From assembly GCF_019745455.1 (NCBI RefSeq), contig NZ_JAIETD010000024.1, positions 62,001-126,000 on the forward strand: a stretch of DNA of 64,000 nt, read 5' to 3'. The position numbers were made by a program, and so were the translations under genes. The notes beneath the pieces were generated by a model, which made no database searches, had not been told where the DNA came from, and worked only from the letters and a program-made list of their open reading frames with translations. The stretch's first letter is position 1. Each line of letters starts with the position of its first letter. The stretch is from Methylobacterium sp. Lineage in GTDB: Bacteria > Pseudomonadota > Alphaproteobacteria > Rhizobiales > Beijerinckiaceae. Shown here one piece after another: positions 56,105-64,000 of the stretch.

Positions 56105-57793
56105 ATGAGCGGCAGCGTCGACGCGGCCGCGTCTCATCGTGGGATGAGCCGGCCGGCCGAAGGGCCGCTCGCGCATCTCTCGCAATGGGTCATGCTGACC
56201 TCCGGCTGGCTTCGACTCCTGCTCGCCTTCGCGGGCGGAGCCTTCGGTGCCTTGGCGATGCCGCCCTTCGGGCTGCTGCCCGCCCTTGTCGTCTCTCTCA
56301 GCCTTGCGGTCTGGCTGATCGACGGAGCTGCGACAGGGCGGCGCGGCGGCTGGCGCACAGTCCTCGCCTGCTTCGTGATCGGCTGGGCCTGGGGATTCGG
56401 ATATCTCACCGCAGGCCTGTGGTGGCTCGGCGCGGCCTTCCTCGTCGAGGCTGAGGAATTCGCCTGGGCTCTGCCGCTAGGCGTCATCGGTCTGCCGGCA
56501 GTACTCGGGCTGTTCTACGGAATCGGCTTCGCGGTGGCTCGCCTGGTCTGGTCTCGCGGAGCAAGACGCCTGTTCGCCCTCGGCTTCGGGCTTGCCGCCT
56601 GCGAATGGCTGCGCGGTCATTTGTTCACGGGCTTTCCATGGAACACCCTCGGCATGGCGCTCGGCCAGAATCTCTGGCTGATGCAGGGCGCGTCCGTGAT
56701 CGGGCTCTATGGGCTCACACTTCTGACCATCCTCATCGCCGCGGCGCCGTCGACCCTCGCCACAGGCGAAGGCGGCCGCGGCCGCTACGGACCAAGCATC
56801 CTCGCCGGCCTCGCTCTTCTTGCACTCGCGGGATTTGGTGCCGCCCGGCTTCCCACTGGCCCGAGCCCGACTGTGCCGGGGGTACGCCTGCGCCTGATGC
56901 AGCCGAACCTGAACCAAGATGCCAAGTTCCGTCCCGAGAACCGCGAGGACATCCTCGACCGCTACATCGAACTGAGCGACCGCGCCTCGGCACCGGACCG
57001 GAACGGCCTCGCCGACGTCACCCATGTGATCTGGCCCGAATCCGCTTTCCCGTTCCTGATCCAGCGTGACCCGAAGGCGCTCGCCCGCATCGCCGCTGCC
57101 CTACCGCCAGGCAAGCATCTGATCACCGGGGCGGCGCGGGCCCAAGAGCCATTGCCCGGCGAGAAGCCACGCTTCTTCAACTCGATCGTCACCCTGTCGG
57201 CCGGTCCGACCCTCGGCGATGTCTACGACAAGGTTCACCTCGTCCCGTTCGGCGAATACCTTCCGGACCCGCTCGAGGCGGCACTGCGCGCCGTGGGTCT
57301 ACGCCAATTCGTATCGATTCCCGGCGGATTTACGCCGGGCTTGCGGGGCGCCCAGCGCACCCTGAGCGTGCCCGGCCTTCCGCCGATAGCGGCGACGATC
57401 TGCTACGAGGCGATCTTTCCTGGCGAGATCGTGCCGCAGCCAGGCACCGGCGAAGCGCCAACCGTGCCTGGCCTGATCCTCAACCTCACCAACGATGCCT
57501 GGTTCGGCGATACGCCGGGTCCGCGCCAGCACCTCGCCCAAGCGCGCCTTCGCGCGGTGGAGGAAGGCCTGCCGCTGGTGCGCGACGCCAATACCGGGAT
57601 CTCGGCCGTCATGGATGCCCATGGCCGCATCACCGCCAGCCTGCCGCTCGGCGTCGAAGGCATCCTCGACGCGGCCTTGCCGGTGCGCCTGCCGGGACGC
57701 ACGCTCTACGTATCCCTCGGCGACATTCCCTTCGCGGTCCTGCTGGCGGCGAGTCTTGCGATTGCCGTCCTCGCGAGGCGCCGAACCGCGTGA
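56105..57793 (+). CDS. lnt: Apolipoprotein N-acyltransferase
   Basis: 562 aa. Seven to eight transmembrane helices precede the periplasmic nitrilase-like domain with the catalytic Glu (WPESAFPF), Lys (YDKVHLVPFGEYLP) and Cys (ATICYEAIF). It N-acylates the N-terminal cysteine of lipoproteins, completing their maturation. The stop overlaps the GTG of the MFS gene. Confidence 0.95.
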   Translation: MSGSVDAAASHRGMSRPAEGPLAHLSQWVMLTSGWLRLLLAFAGGAFGALAMPPFGLLPALVVSLSLAVWLIDGAATGRRGGWRTVLACFVIGWAWGFGYLTAGLWWLGAAFLVEAEEFAWALPLGVIGLPAVLGLFYGIGFAVARLVWSRGARRLFALGFGLAACEWLRGHLFTGFPWNTLGMALGQNLWLMQGASVIGLYGLTLLTILIAAAPSTLATGEGGRGRYGPSILAGLALLALAGFGAARLPTGPSPTVPGVRLRLMQPNLNQDAKFRPENREDILDRYIELSDRASAPDRNGLADVTHVIWPESAFPFLIQRDPKALARIAAALPPGKHLITGAARAQEPLPGEKPRFFNSIVTLSAGPTLGDVYDKVHLVPFGEYLPDPLEAALRAVGLRQFVSIPGGFTPGLRGAQRTLSVPGLPPIAATICYEAIFPGEIVPQPGTGEAPTVPGLILNLTNDAWFGDTPGPRQHLAQARLRAVEEGLPLVRDANTGISAVMDAHGRITASLPLGVEGILDAALPVRLPGRTLYVSLGDIPFAVLLAASLAIAVLARRRTA

Positions 57794-59034
57794 CCTCGTC
57801 TGCCGGCAAGACGATCCATCCCGTGCTGATCGGGCTCGGGATGATGCTGGTCGCCTTCAACATGCGCCCCGCCCTCACCACGATCGGTCCGCTGCTCAAC
57901 GAGATCCGGTCCGAGACCGGCCTGACGGCATCCGGCGCCGCGCTGCTCACCACGCTGCCGGTCTTCTGCCTCGGTCTGGCCTGCGGCCTGGGCTTGTGGG
58001 TGATCCGCCGCCTGGGACCGGATCGTGGCATTCTCGTCGCGACCCTGGTCGTCGCCGTCGGCTCGGGCCTGCGCGGTCTTGGCGGCCTGGCAGGCACGGA
58101 AGAACTGCCGATGCTCTTCCTCGGAGCGTGCGTGGCCGCAATCGGCATCGGGCTTTCAGGTGTGCTGCTGCCAGGCCTCGTCAAGCGCGACTTCCCCGGA
58201 CAGGCCGGTCTGATGACGGGCCTCTACACCATGGTGCTCTGCCTTGGTGCGGCCTCGGGGGCCGGGATCACGGTGCCGCTCTCACACGGCCTCGGCGGGT
58301 GGCCTGCGGCCCTCGCGATCTGGTTCGTCCCGGCCGCCATCGCGGCTCTGGCCTGGGCGCCCCTGTCGTTCCGCAGCCGTGGCGTCGAAGCTGCAGGCTT
58401 GACCAGCGCGCCGCTTTGGCGCGATCCGCTGGCATGGCAAGTGACAGGCTTCATGGGCATGCAGTCCTCCCTCGCCTACATCATCTTCGGTTGGCTTCCA
58501 GTGGTACTCCAGGACCGAGGCCTGAGCCCTGTCGAAGCCGGCTTCATCACCTCGATCATGAGCCTCGGCCAAGCGCCGAGCGCTCTTCTCGTCCCGACCC
58601 TGGCGAGTCGCTTCCATGACCAGCGGGCCTTCGTGGTCGGGCTCGTAAGCCTCTGTGCCGGCGTCTTCGCTGCCATGGTCCTTGGACCGTCGGCGCTCTT
58701 CCCAGTTCTCGGGATCTTGCTCGGTATCGGCCTCGGCGGGGTCTTCGGGTTGGGCCTTACCATCATCGTCCTGCGCGCCCGCGATGCGCAGACCGCCGCA
58801 GGCCTCTCGATCATGTCTCAGGGCGTAGGCTACACCTTCGCCTCGCTCGGCCCCCTTGGTTTCGGTCTCGCGCATGATGCGAGCGACGGCTGGCTCTGGC
58901 CTACCGCGTTGTTTGTCGCGATCGCCGCGGGGAGCGTGCTCTGCGGTCTCGGAGCCGGCCGGGCGAGACTTGTCGGCCAACCTCGGACGGCGTCGATCCA
59001 TGGTCCCAGGCCGTCACAGTCGCGGCCAACTTAG
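57790..59034 (+). CDS. CynX/NimT-type major facilitator transporter
   Basis: 414 aa with about 12 transmembrane helices. N-terminal NMRPALTTIGPLLNEI is the hallmark of the CynX/NimT family (cyanate or 2-nitroimidazole transport). Substrate unknown. The GTG overlaps the lnt stop; the last 21 bp overlap the convergent oxidoreductase gene. Confidence 0.85.
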   Translation: MTSSAGKTIHPVLIGLGMMLVAFNMRPALTTIGPLLNEIRSETGLTASGAALLTTLPVFCLGLACGLGLWVIRRLGPDRGILVATLVVAVGSGLRGLGGLAGTEELPMLFLGACVAAIGIGLSGVLLPGLVKRDFPGQAGLMTGLYTMVLCLGAASGAGITVPLSHGLGGWPAALAIWFVPAAIAALAWAPLSFRSRGVEAAGLTSAPLWRDPLAWQVTGFMGMQSSLAYIIFGWLPVVLQDRGLSPVEAGFITSIMSLGQAPSALLVPTLASRFHDQRAFVVGLVSLCAGVFAAMVLGPSALFPVLGILLGIGLGGVFGLGLTIIVLRARDAQTAAGLSIMSQGVGYTFASLGPLGFGLAHDASDGWLWPTALFVAIAAGSVLCGLGAGRARLVGQPRTASIHGPRPSQSRPT

Positions 59035-60288
59035 GAGACGATCCGGGGCGAATGCGGCAATCGGCACCGATGGGGGCCGGTCCGTCGCGATATCGGCGAC
59101 GATCCGGCCGGTGATCGGTCCAGTCGACATCCCGATATGGCCGTGCCCGAAGGCGAAGATCAGCCCTTGGTGCCTCGGCGCCCTGCCGATCACCGGCATG
59201 CCGTCCGGCGTGGAAGGACGCGACCCGAGCCAGGGCTGATTGTCGAGGGGGCCGCCCAGGCGAAGCGTGCCGGCCGCCTCCTGCGCCGCGGCCTCGATCT
59301 GAAGATGGTCCGGAGGCGCGTGCCGGGCGTTCAGTTCGACACCCGACAGCACCCTGATCCGGCCCTCGCCCATCGGCGCAAGGATCGAACCCGCCCCCGT
59401 ATCGAGGATCGGACGGGTCAACGGCGGGCTGTTAGGGTGAAGCGCATAATGGCGATGGTAGCCACGCTCGACCGCGAAGGCGAAGCGATAGCCGAGCGTC
59501 TTCGCGATCTCGGCCGAGGCGGCACCGGCAGCGAGCACGACCTGACGCGCGTGAACTTGACCTCCGGCATGGTGAACCGTCCAGCCCTCGTGGTCGGGAA
59601 CCAGCCTCGTCGTCACCGCCTGGACGAAGCGGCCGCCGAGGGCTGAGTACAGCCCCTCGCACGCCTCGATCAGGGCACCGGGATCCTGCAGCGAGCCGGT
59701 CTCCGGGAGCAGCACCGCCCGGGCGTAGCGCCGAATCAGGGCGGGTTCGAGTGCCTGCACATCTGCGCCATCGATGATCTCCATGGCGATTCCGTGCTCG
59801 GCGAGGATCGCCCTCTCCAGATTGGCGCCGGCAAAGGCGGCCTCGTCCCGGTAGAGCTTGATCCAGCCAGTGCGGTGGAGAAGGCCCTTGGTGCCAGCGC
59901 GAGCGGCGAGCTGCTCGTGCTCACCGTAGGCGGCGCTGGTCAGGGGCAGGAGCGACTTTGCGGCGCGTCGCCATGCGGAAGTCCGGGCCGCGGCCAGGAA
60001 ATGGAGGGTCCAGGGCAGAACGCGGGCAAGATGGGCATGGCGCAGGCGCAAGCCCCGGTCGGCATTCCGAAGATAAGTCGGGAGCTTGGGCCACAGGCCG
60101 GGGCTCGACATCGGAAAGATCGAGCCGCGACTGATCACGCCGGCATTGCCGAATGACGTTCGGGCCCTCGATTCTCCTGGATCGCAGAGGACGACGTCGA
60201 GCCCCCGATCCTTCAACGCGATGGCGGAGGCAAGGCCGACCATCCCCCCGCCGATGACGACGATGTCGGCGACCTGAGCGTTCGGCAT
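59014..60288 (-). CDS. DadA-like FAD-dependent amino acid oxidoreductase
   Basis: 424 aa from an ATG preceded by GAGGGAGCG. VVIGGGMVGLASAIAL near residue 10 binds FAD, SFGNAGVISRG follows, and GHGHIGMSTGP with the C-terminal GRIVADI is the DadA/DAO arrangement. It may be a D-amino acid dehydrogenase or a proline/sarcosine-type oxidase. The 3' end overlaps the MFS gene by 21 bp. Confidence 0.85.
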   Translation of the reverse strand: MPNAQVADIVVIGGGMVGLASAIALKDRGLDVVLCDPGESRARTSFGNAGVISRGSIFPMSSPGLWPKLPTYLRNADRGLRLRHAHLARVLPWTLHFLAAARTSAWRRAAKSLLPLTSAAYGEHEQLAARAGTKGLLHRTGWIKLYRDEAAFAGANLERAILAEHGIAMEIIDGADVQALEPALIRRYARAVLLPETGSLQDPGALIEACEGLYSALGGRFVQAVTTRLVPDHEGWTVHHAGGQVHARQVVLAAGAASAEIAKTLGYRFAFAVERGYHRHYALHPNSPPLTRPILDTGAGSILAPMGEGRIRVLSGVELNARHAPPDHLQIEAAAQEAAGTLRLGGPLDNQPWLGSRPSTPDGMPVIGRAPRHQGLIFAFGHGHIGMSTGPITGRIVADIATDRPPSVPIAAFAPDRLLSWPRL

Positions 60289-60408
60289 ATTCCGTCGCTC
60301 CCTCATTGTCCTGAGATGACTCACCTGTATCCGTCCAACGCCCCTCTATGGGCTTCAACAGAAATTCGCCAGTCCGACCGCCTCCAGGGTTTGTAGCGAT
60401 CCGCCAAC

Positions 60409-60441
60409 AAAAAACCCGCACGGCCTCATCGGCCGTGCGGG
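60409..60441 (-). terminator. Rho-independent terminator of catalase gene
   Basis: On the minus strand, CCCGCACGGCC/GGCCGTGCGGG (plus 60415-60425 and 60431-60441) followed by six T (plus-strand A 60409-60414), 28 bases after the catalase stop. Confidence 0.92.
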
Positions 60442-60468
60442 GCTAAACTTCTTTCGGAGCCTCAATGC

Positions 60469-62058
60469 TTACTCGGCAGCGACCCGGTGAGCTTGGCTGC
60501 CGTCGCTATAGGTCTCCGCGCCGAGACGCTTGTGCGGGGCGGCGCGGCCCGGAAGCGGCGGCAGGGCACGAGCCTTCTCGAGATCGATACCGGCACCCTC
60601 GGCGACGCGGCGGCCGTAATCCTCGTCCGCGTGGAGAAAATGCCAGACCATCCGAAGCTGGATCGGCTCGGGGCACTGCTTCATGTCGCCAACAAGGTTG
60701 CTGATGAGTTCGTCGCGCTCCCAATCCTGGAACGAACGGTAGCGTACGCCGGCCTGAGTGTAATCGTCCTCGGTCCGCGAGGTCTGGTAGCGGCCGAGCT
60801 TGCCCTCCACCGGCTGATGGTACTCGTGGGCGGGCTTGTCGGCCTCGCGCAGACCCTGAGCCAGGGTGCTCGGCTCGTAGTTGATGTGCCGGTTCGGGCC
60901 CGTGCCATCGACCGAATAGGTCATCTGGCCGTCGCGCTGGTTCGAGTAGACCCTCACGCCGGGCTGCGGCGCGTTGATCGGAAGCTGCAGGTAGTTGGCG
61001 CCGACGCGATAGCGCTGCGTGTCCGAGTAGGACAGCGTCCGGCCCTGGAGCATCTTGTCGTCGGAGAAGTCGATGCCGTCGACGAGCACGCCCGTGCCGA
61101 AGGCCGACTGCTCGACTTCCGCGAAGAAGTTGTCGGGCACGCGGTCGAGCACCAGGCGGCCCACCGGCAGGAGCGGGAAGTCCTCGACCGGCCACAGCTT
61201 GGTGTCGTCGAGCGGATCGAACGAGAGGTGATCGTTCGGGCCGTCGGGCATGATCTGGACGCAGAATTCCCACTCGGGGAAGTTGCCGGCCGAGATGTTG
61301 TCATAGAGGTCGCGCGTCGCGTGGCCGACATCCTTGGCCTGGATCTCGGAGGCCTGCGCCGAGGTCAGGTTGCGCACGCCGAGCTTGGGCTCGAAGTGGA
61401 ACTTGCAGAGAACCGCCTCGCCCTTGTCGTTGACGAGCTTGTAGGTGTTGACGCCCGAGCCCTCCATCTCCCGGTAATTGGCCGGGATGCCCCAAGGCGA
61501 CTTCAGGTGAGTGACCATGTGGATCGATTCGGGGTGCTGGGCCACGAAGTCGAAGAAGCGCCACGCCTCTTGCCGGTTCGTCACCGGGTCGGGCTTGAAG
61601 GCATGGATCATGTCGGGGAACTTGATCGCGTCGCGGATGAAGAAGACCTTCAGGTTGTTGCCAACAAGGTCCCAGTTGCCGTCGACGGTCTTGAACTTGA
61701 TCGCGAAGCCGCGAGGGTCGCGCTCGGTCTCAGGGCTCTCCTTGGCGCCGGCCACCGTGGAAAAGCGCACGAAGGTCGGGGTCTTCACACCGGCCTCGGT
61801 AAGAACGCGGGCGCGGGTATACTTGGAGGCGGGCTCGTCTCCGATCTTGCCGTAGGCTTCGAAGTAGCCATGGGCGCCGGCGCCGCGAGCATGCACAACG
61901 CGCTCCGGGATCCGCTCGCGGTCGAAATGCGTGATCTTCTCGATCAGTTGGTAATTCTCGAGGGTCGCAGGACCGCGCTCGCCCACAGTGCGGGTGCTCT
62001 GGTTGTCGCGGACCGGATGGCCTTGGCGTGTGGTCAAGATCGGACGTTGATCGCTCAT
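60469..62058 (-). CDS. katA: Monofunctional haem catalase
   Basis: 529 aa from [10 protein letters not shown]. Distal His is in [11 protein letters not shown] near residue 55, the NADPH/haem region includes [14 protein letters not shown], and the haem-ligand Tyr is in RTLSYSDTQ near 345. The sequence fits clade 3 small-subunit catalases, with a somewhat long C-terminus. It is divergent from oxyR across 123 bp that holds an OxyR-type site, so peroxide induction is likely. Confidence 0.94.
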   Translation of the reverse strand: MSDQRPILTTRQGHPVRDNQSTRTVGERGPATLENYQLIEKITHFDRERIPERVVHARGAGAHGYFEAYGKIGDEPASKYTRARVLTEAGVKTPTFVRFSTVAGAKESPETERDPRGFAIKFKTVDGNWDLVGNNLKVFFIRDAIKFPDMIHAFKPDPVTNRQEAWRFFDFVAQHPESIHMVTHLKSPWGIPANYREMEGSGVNTYKLVNDKGEAVLCKFHFEPKLGVRNLTSAQASEIQAKDVGHATRDLYDNISAGNFPEWEFCVQIMPDGPNDHLSFDPLDDTKLWPVEDFPLLPVGRLVLDRVPDNFFAEVEQSAFGTGVLVDGIDFSDDKMLQGRTLSYSDTQRYRVGANYLQLPINAPQPGVRVYSNQRDGQMTYSVDGTGPNRHINYEPSTLAQGLREADKPAHEYHQPVEGKLGRYQTSRTEDDYTQAGVRYRSFQDWERDELISNLVGDMKQCPEPIQLRMVWHFLHADEDYGRRVAEGAGIDLEKARALPPLPGRAAPHKRLGAETYSDGSQAHRVAAE

Positions 62059-62168
62059 GCGGCACACTCTCCTGAACGGAATGTTACGGAACCAAGCCTG
62101 GAACCGTTCTGGCGAGCGTTATGGCCCCATTTGTCGGTTAAATCCAATGCATCGTTGCAAAGAATGTG

Positions 62169-62183
62169 ATAGATAAAACCTAT
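62169..62183. promoter_or_regulatory. OxyR binding site
   Basis: ATAGATAAAACCTAT matches the OxyR element ATAGntnnnanCTAT at every fixed position. It overlaps the first two bases of the oxyR ATG, and lies 110 bases upstream of the catalase start. A weaker partial match (62147-62161) sits at the seven-base spacing expected of the tandem element. Autoregulation of oxyR and control of katA are both plausible. Confidence 0.75.
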
Positions 62184-63156
62184 GAACTTGGCCGGCCTTT
62201 CACTCCGTGATCTCGAATATGTCGTGGCCCTTGCCGAGGAGCATCATTTCGGCAGGGCAGCCGAGCGCTGCAATGTCAGCCAGCCGACCTTGAGCGTCCA
62301 GGTCCGCAAATTGGAGGAGGGCCTCGGCCTAACCCTTTTCGAGCGGGGCAATCGCCGGGTCATGACGACGCCGGCGGGTCAAGCGATCGTCAGGCAAGCC
62401 CGCACCGTACTGGCCGAGGCGCAGCGCCTTCTGGTCCTGGCCAGCGAAGGCCGCGGCGCGCCCCTCACCGGCCGGCTCGTTCTGGCGGCGATCCAGACGC
62501 TTGGACCGTATTTCTTCCCCCTTATTCTCCGTAGTCTGCGCCAGGAGTTCCCGCTGCTGTCACTGGCTCTGACCGAGGCCCGGACGGCGGAGATCCTGGA
62601 GGGTCTTCGCGACGGGCGCATCGATGCCGCCCTCGTCTCACTGCCGCTTCCGGCCTCCGGACTGACGGTCTCGCCGCTCTTCATCGAACCCTTTCTGCTC
62701 ACCTGCCCGGCCGACCACCTTCTCGCCGGCGGCGGCGCACTCCGCGCCACCGACGTAGCCGGCCCCGACCTTCTCCTCCTGGACGAAGGAAACTGCCTGC
62801 GCGACCAGACCGTGGCGGCCTGCGGCGCGGGCAATGCCGCGGGCCGCCACGCCACCAGCCTCGAGACGCTTAGATCCATGGTGGCGGCAGGCGCCGGCTA
62901 TACCCTTTTGCCTGCCATGGCCGTCCCGTCGGGGCCTGATCCGAGCGGACTCACGGTGACCCGCAGCTTCGACGTCGACGGCCCCGGCCGCACCATCGCG
63001 CTGGCATGGAGATCGAGCGATCCGCGCGCCGCCGGCCTCTCGCACCTGGCCGCCTTCTTCCGGACCCACGCCCCAGAGAGCACCTCCGCCTGCCGCGACG
63101 ATAGCGCCGCGCGATTGAAAGCCGGCCGTCGTGACAGCATAGCCGAACCAGTGTAG
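62182..63156 (+). CDS. oxyR: Peroxide-sensing LysR-type regulator OxyR
   Basis: 324 aa. The N-terminal helix-turn-helix (RDLEYVVALAEEHHFGRAAERCNVSQPTLS, seen as HHFGRAAERCNVSQ) is followed by an effector domain with DEGNCLRDQTVAAC. The two cysteines are separated by eight residues, as are Cys199 and Cys208 of E. coli OxyR, and the CLRDQ motif is conserved. A C-terminal tail of about 20 residues is Arg/Ala-rich. It is divergent from catalase. Confidence 0.92.
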   Translation: MNLAGLSLRDLEYVVALAEEHHFGRAAERCNVSQPTLSVQVRKLEEGLGLTLFERGNRRVMTTPAGQAIVRQARTVLAEAQRLLVLASEGRGAPLTGRLVLAAIQTLGPYFFPLILRSLRQEFPLLSLALTEARTAEILEGLRDGRIDAALVSLPLPASGLTVSPLFIEPFLLTCPADHLLAGGGALRATDVAGPDLLLLDEGNCLRDQTVAACGAGNAAGRHATSLETLRSMVAAGAGYTLLPAMAVPSGPDPSGLTVTRSFDVDGPGRTIALAWRSSDPRAAGLSHLAAFFRTHAPESTSACRDDSAARLKAGRRDSIAEPV

Positions 63157-63207
63157 CGCCGCGCGAAGCGGGACCTCGGCCGCTCATCCTGATCGTGATC
63201 GCGCCCG

Positions 63208-64000
63208 GTGCCTCAGGCCTCCTTCCTCAACTCCGGCCTCGCCACCTGGGCGGGCCTCTTCGCCGCCTCCGCCGCACTCTCGTACGGCCTCACGCTTGCG
63301 CATTTTCCGGCTGCGCTGCTGCTCGGTCCGATGCTGGTCGCGATCTGCTTTGGTGTCGGAGGCGCACACCTGCGCATTCCGCGCGCCGGCTTCCTGGTGG
63401 CCCAGGCCCTCATCGGCTGTCTCGTGGCGAAATCGGTCACCGCTGACATCGTCGGCACGCTGACGAGTGACGGCTTTCTCATCCTGGCGGTGGTTCTGGT
63501 CACGGTGGTCGCGGGTGCCATCGTCGGGTGGGTGCTGACCCGCCTGCGGGTCCTTCCAGGCGCCACAGCCGCATGGGGGTCCTCTCCGGGAGGCGCCGCC
63601 GCAATGGTGGCGATGTCGGAGGATCACGGTTCCGATCCGCGCCTCGTCGCCCTCATGCAATACGTTCGCGTCGCCCTCGTCGTGGTCTCGGCCTCGGTGG
63701 TGGCGCGATTGCTGACCGATGTCTCGGCTCCGGTAACGCCGTCGAGCCTCGCCGAGCAAAGCCCCTCAGTGCAGGGCGTTCTCTCGACCCTTGCCATTGC
63801 TGCCGTCGGCTGCGCCGCGGCCCTCGTCCTGAGGCTGCCGGGCGGCGCACTCATCGGGCCGATGATTTTCGGCGCCGCCCTGCACGCCACCGGCATTGCC
63901 AGCATGGACCTGCCGGCGCCGCTCCTCGATGCGGCCTATGCGACCATCGGTTTCTACGTGGGCCTGCGCTTCACGAAGAAGACGGTGAGCGAAGCGGTGT
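63208..64000 (+). CDS. AbrB-family membrane protein, 3' end cut by the window
   Basis: 264 codons from GTG at 63208 remain open to the window edge, giving an incomplete protein. It has repeated membrane segments (LAHFPAALLLGPMLVAI, LIGCLVAKS, FLILAVVLVTVVAGAIVGWVL in part) and the AbrB/ammonia monooxygenase-like motif SPGGAAAMVAMSEDHGSDPRL near residue 132, which occurs twice in complete members. It is a transporter-like family of uncertain substrate. An in-frame stop at 63196-63198 shows that the start cannot be further upstream. No good ribosome binding site is visible. Confidence 0.8.
   Translation, partial: MPQASFLNSGLATWAGLFAASAALSYGLTLAHFPAALLLGPMLVAICFGVGGAHLRIPRAGFLVAQALIGCLVAKSVTADIVGTLTSDGFLILAVVLVTVVAGAIVGWVLTRLRVLPGATAAWGSSPGGAAAMVAMSEDHGSDPRLVALMQYVRVALVVVSASVVARLLTDVSAPVTPSSLAEQSPSVQGVLSTLAIAAVGCAAALVLRLPGGALIGPMIFGAALHATGIASMDLPAPLLDAAYATIGFYVGLRFTKKTVSEAV

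Overview
This GC-rich window looks like core chromosome of a methylotrophic alphaproteobacterium of the order Hyphomicrobiales, most likely Methylobacterium/Methylorubrum or a close relative. The main evidence is the divergent pair ethylmalonyl-CoA mutase / crotonyl-CoA carboxylase-reductase (32.4-36.1 kb), the hallmark of the ethylmalonyl-CoA pathway. An ornithine decarboxylase plus homospermidine synthase locus, an FlbD-type flagellar operon with a CtrA-type box, and OxyR beside catalase fit the same group. The genus is an inference; no rRNA or tRNA gene was seen.

Layout. 0-9 kb: envelope phosphoesterase and glycosyltransferase, RNase HII, a radical SAM protein, MoaB, a zinc metallopeptidase, a family-4 uracil-DNA glycosylase and ETF-ubiquinone oxidoreductase. 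9-17 kb: a TPR protein, IspE, a GGDEF-EAL protein, a polyprenyl diphosphate synthase, a methyltransferase and an S49 peptidase. 17-21 kb: glyQ and glyS, with a broken secreted-protein gene between them. 21-27 kb: small proteins, acetyltransferases and the polyamine genes, with a long structured leader before the decarboxylase. 27-32 kb: a surface-polysaccharide module of dehydratase, reductase and lipid-carrier sugar transferase. 32-36 kb: the ethylmalonyl-CoA pair. 36-43 kb: an orphan antitoxin-like gene, a hydrolase and fliF-fliG-fliH/flbE-fliN-flbD. 43-47 kb: a polysaccharide-export co-polymerase, leuD, a lytic transglycosylase and a broken RidA gene. 47-59 kb: rplS, a NifU-like protein, tsaB-rimI-plsC, and miaB-phoH-(hydrolase)-ybeY-corC-lnt-MFS. 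59-64 kb: an amino-acid oxidoreductase, catalase, oxyR and a truncated AbrB-family membrane gene.

How genes work together. Ornithine decarboxylase makes putrescine and homospermidine synthase converts it to homospermidine. Ccr and Ecm catalyse two steps of acetyl-CoA assimilation that regenerate glyoxylate. The three polysaccharide genes could make a UDP-6-deoxy-HexNAc such as UDP-QuiNAc and load it on undecaprenyl phosphate. The flagellar genes build the MS ring and switch and encode their own sigma-54 activator. OxyR probably controls the divergent catalase through a site matching the OxyR consensus exactly.

No insertion sequence, prophage, CRISPR array or defence island was seen, and I did not find a convincing new multi-gene system. 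The most informative oddities are two pseudogenes with visible lesions, a codon-usage mosaic inside glyS, a probable speF-type leader RNA, good CtrA and OxyR sites, and a compound intergenic palindrome.
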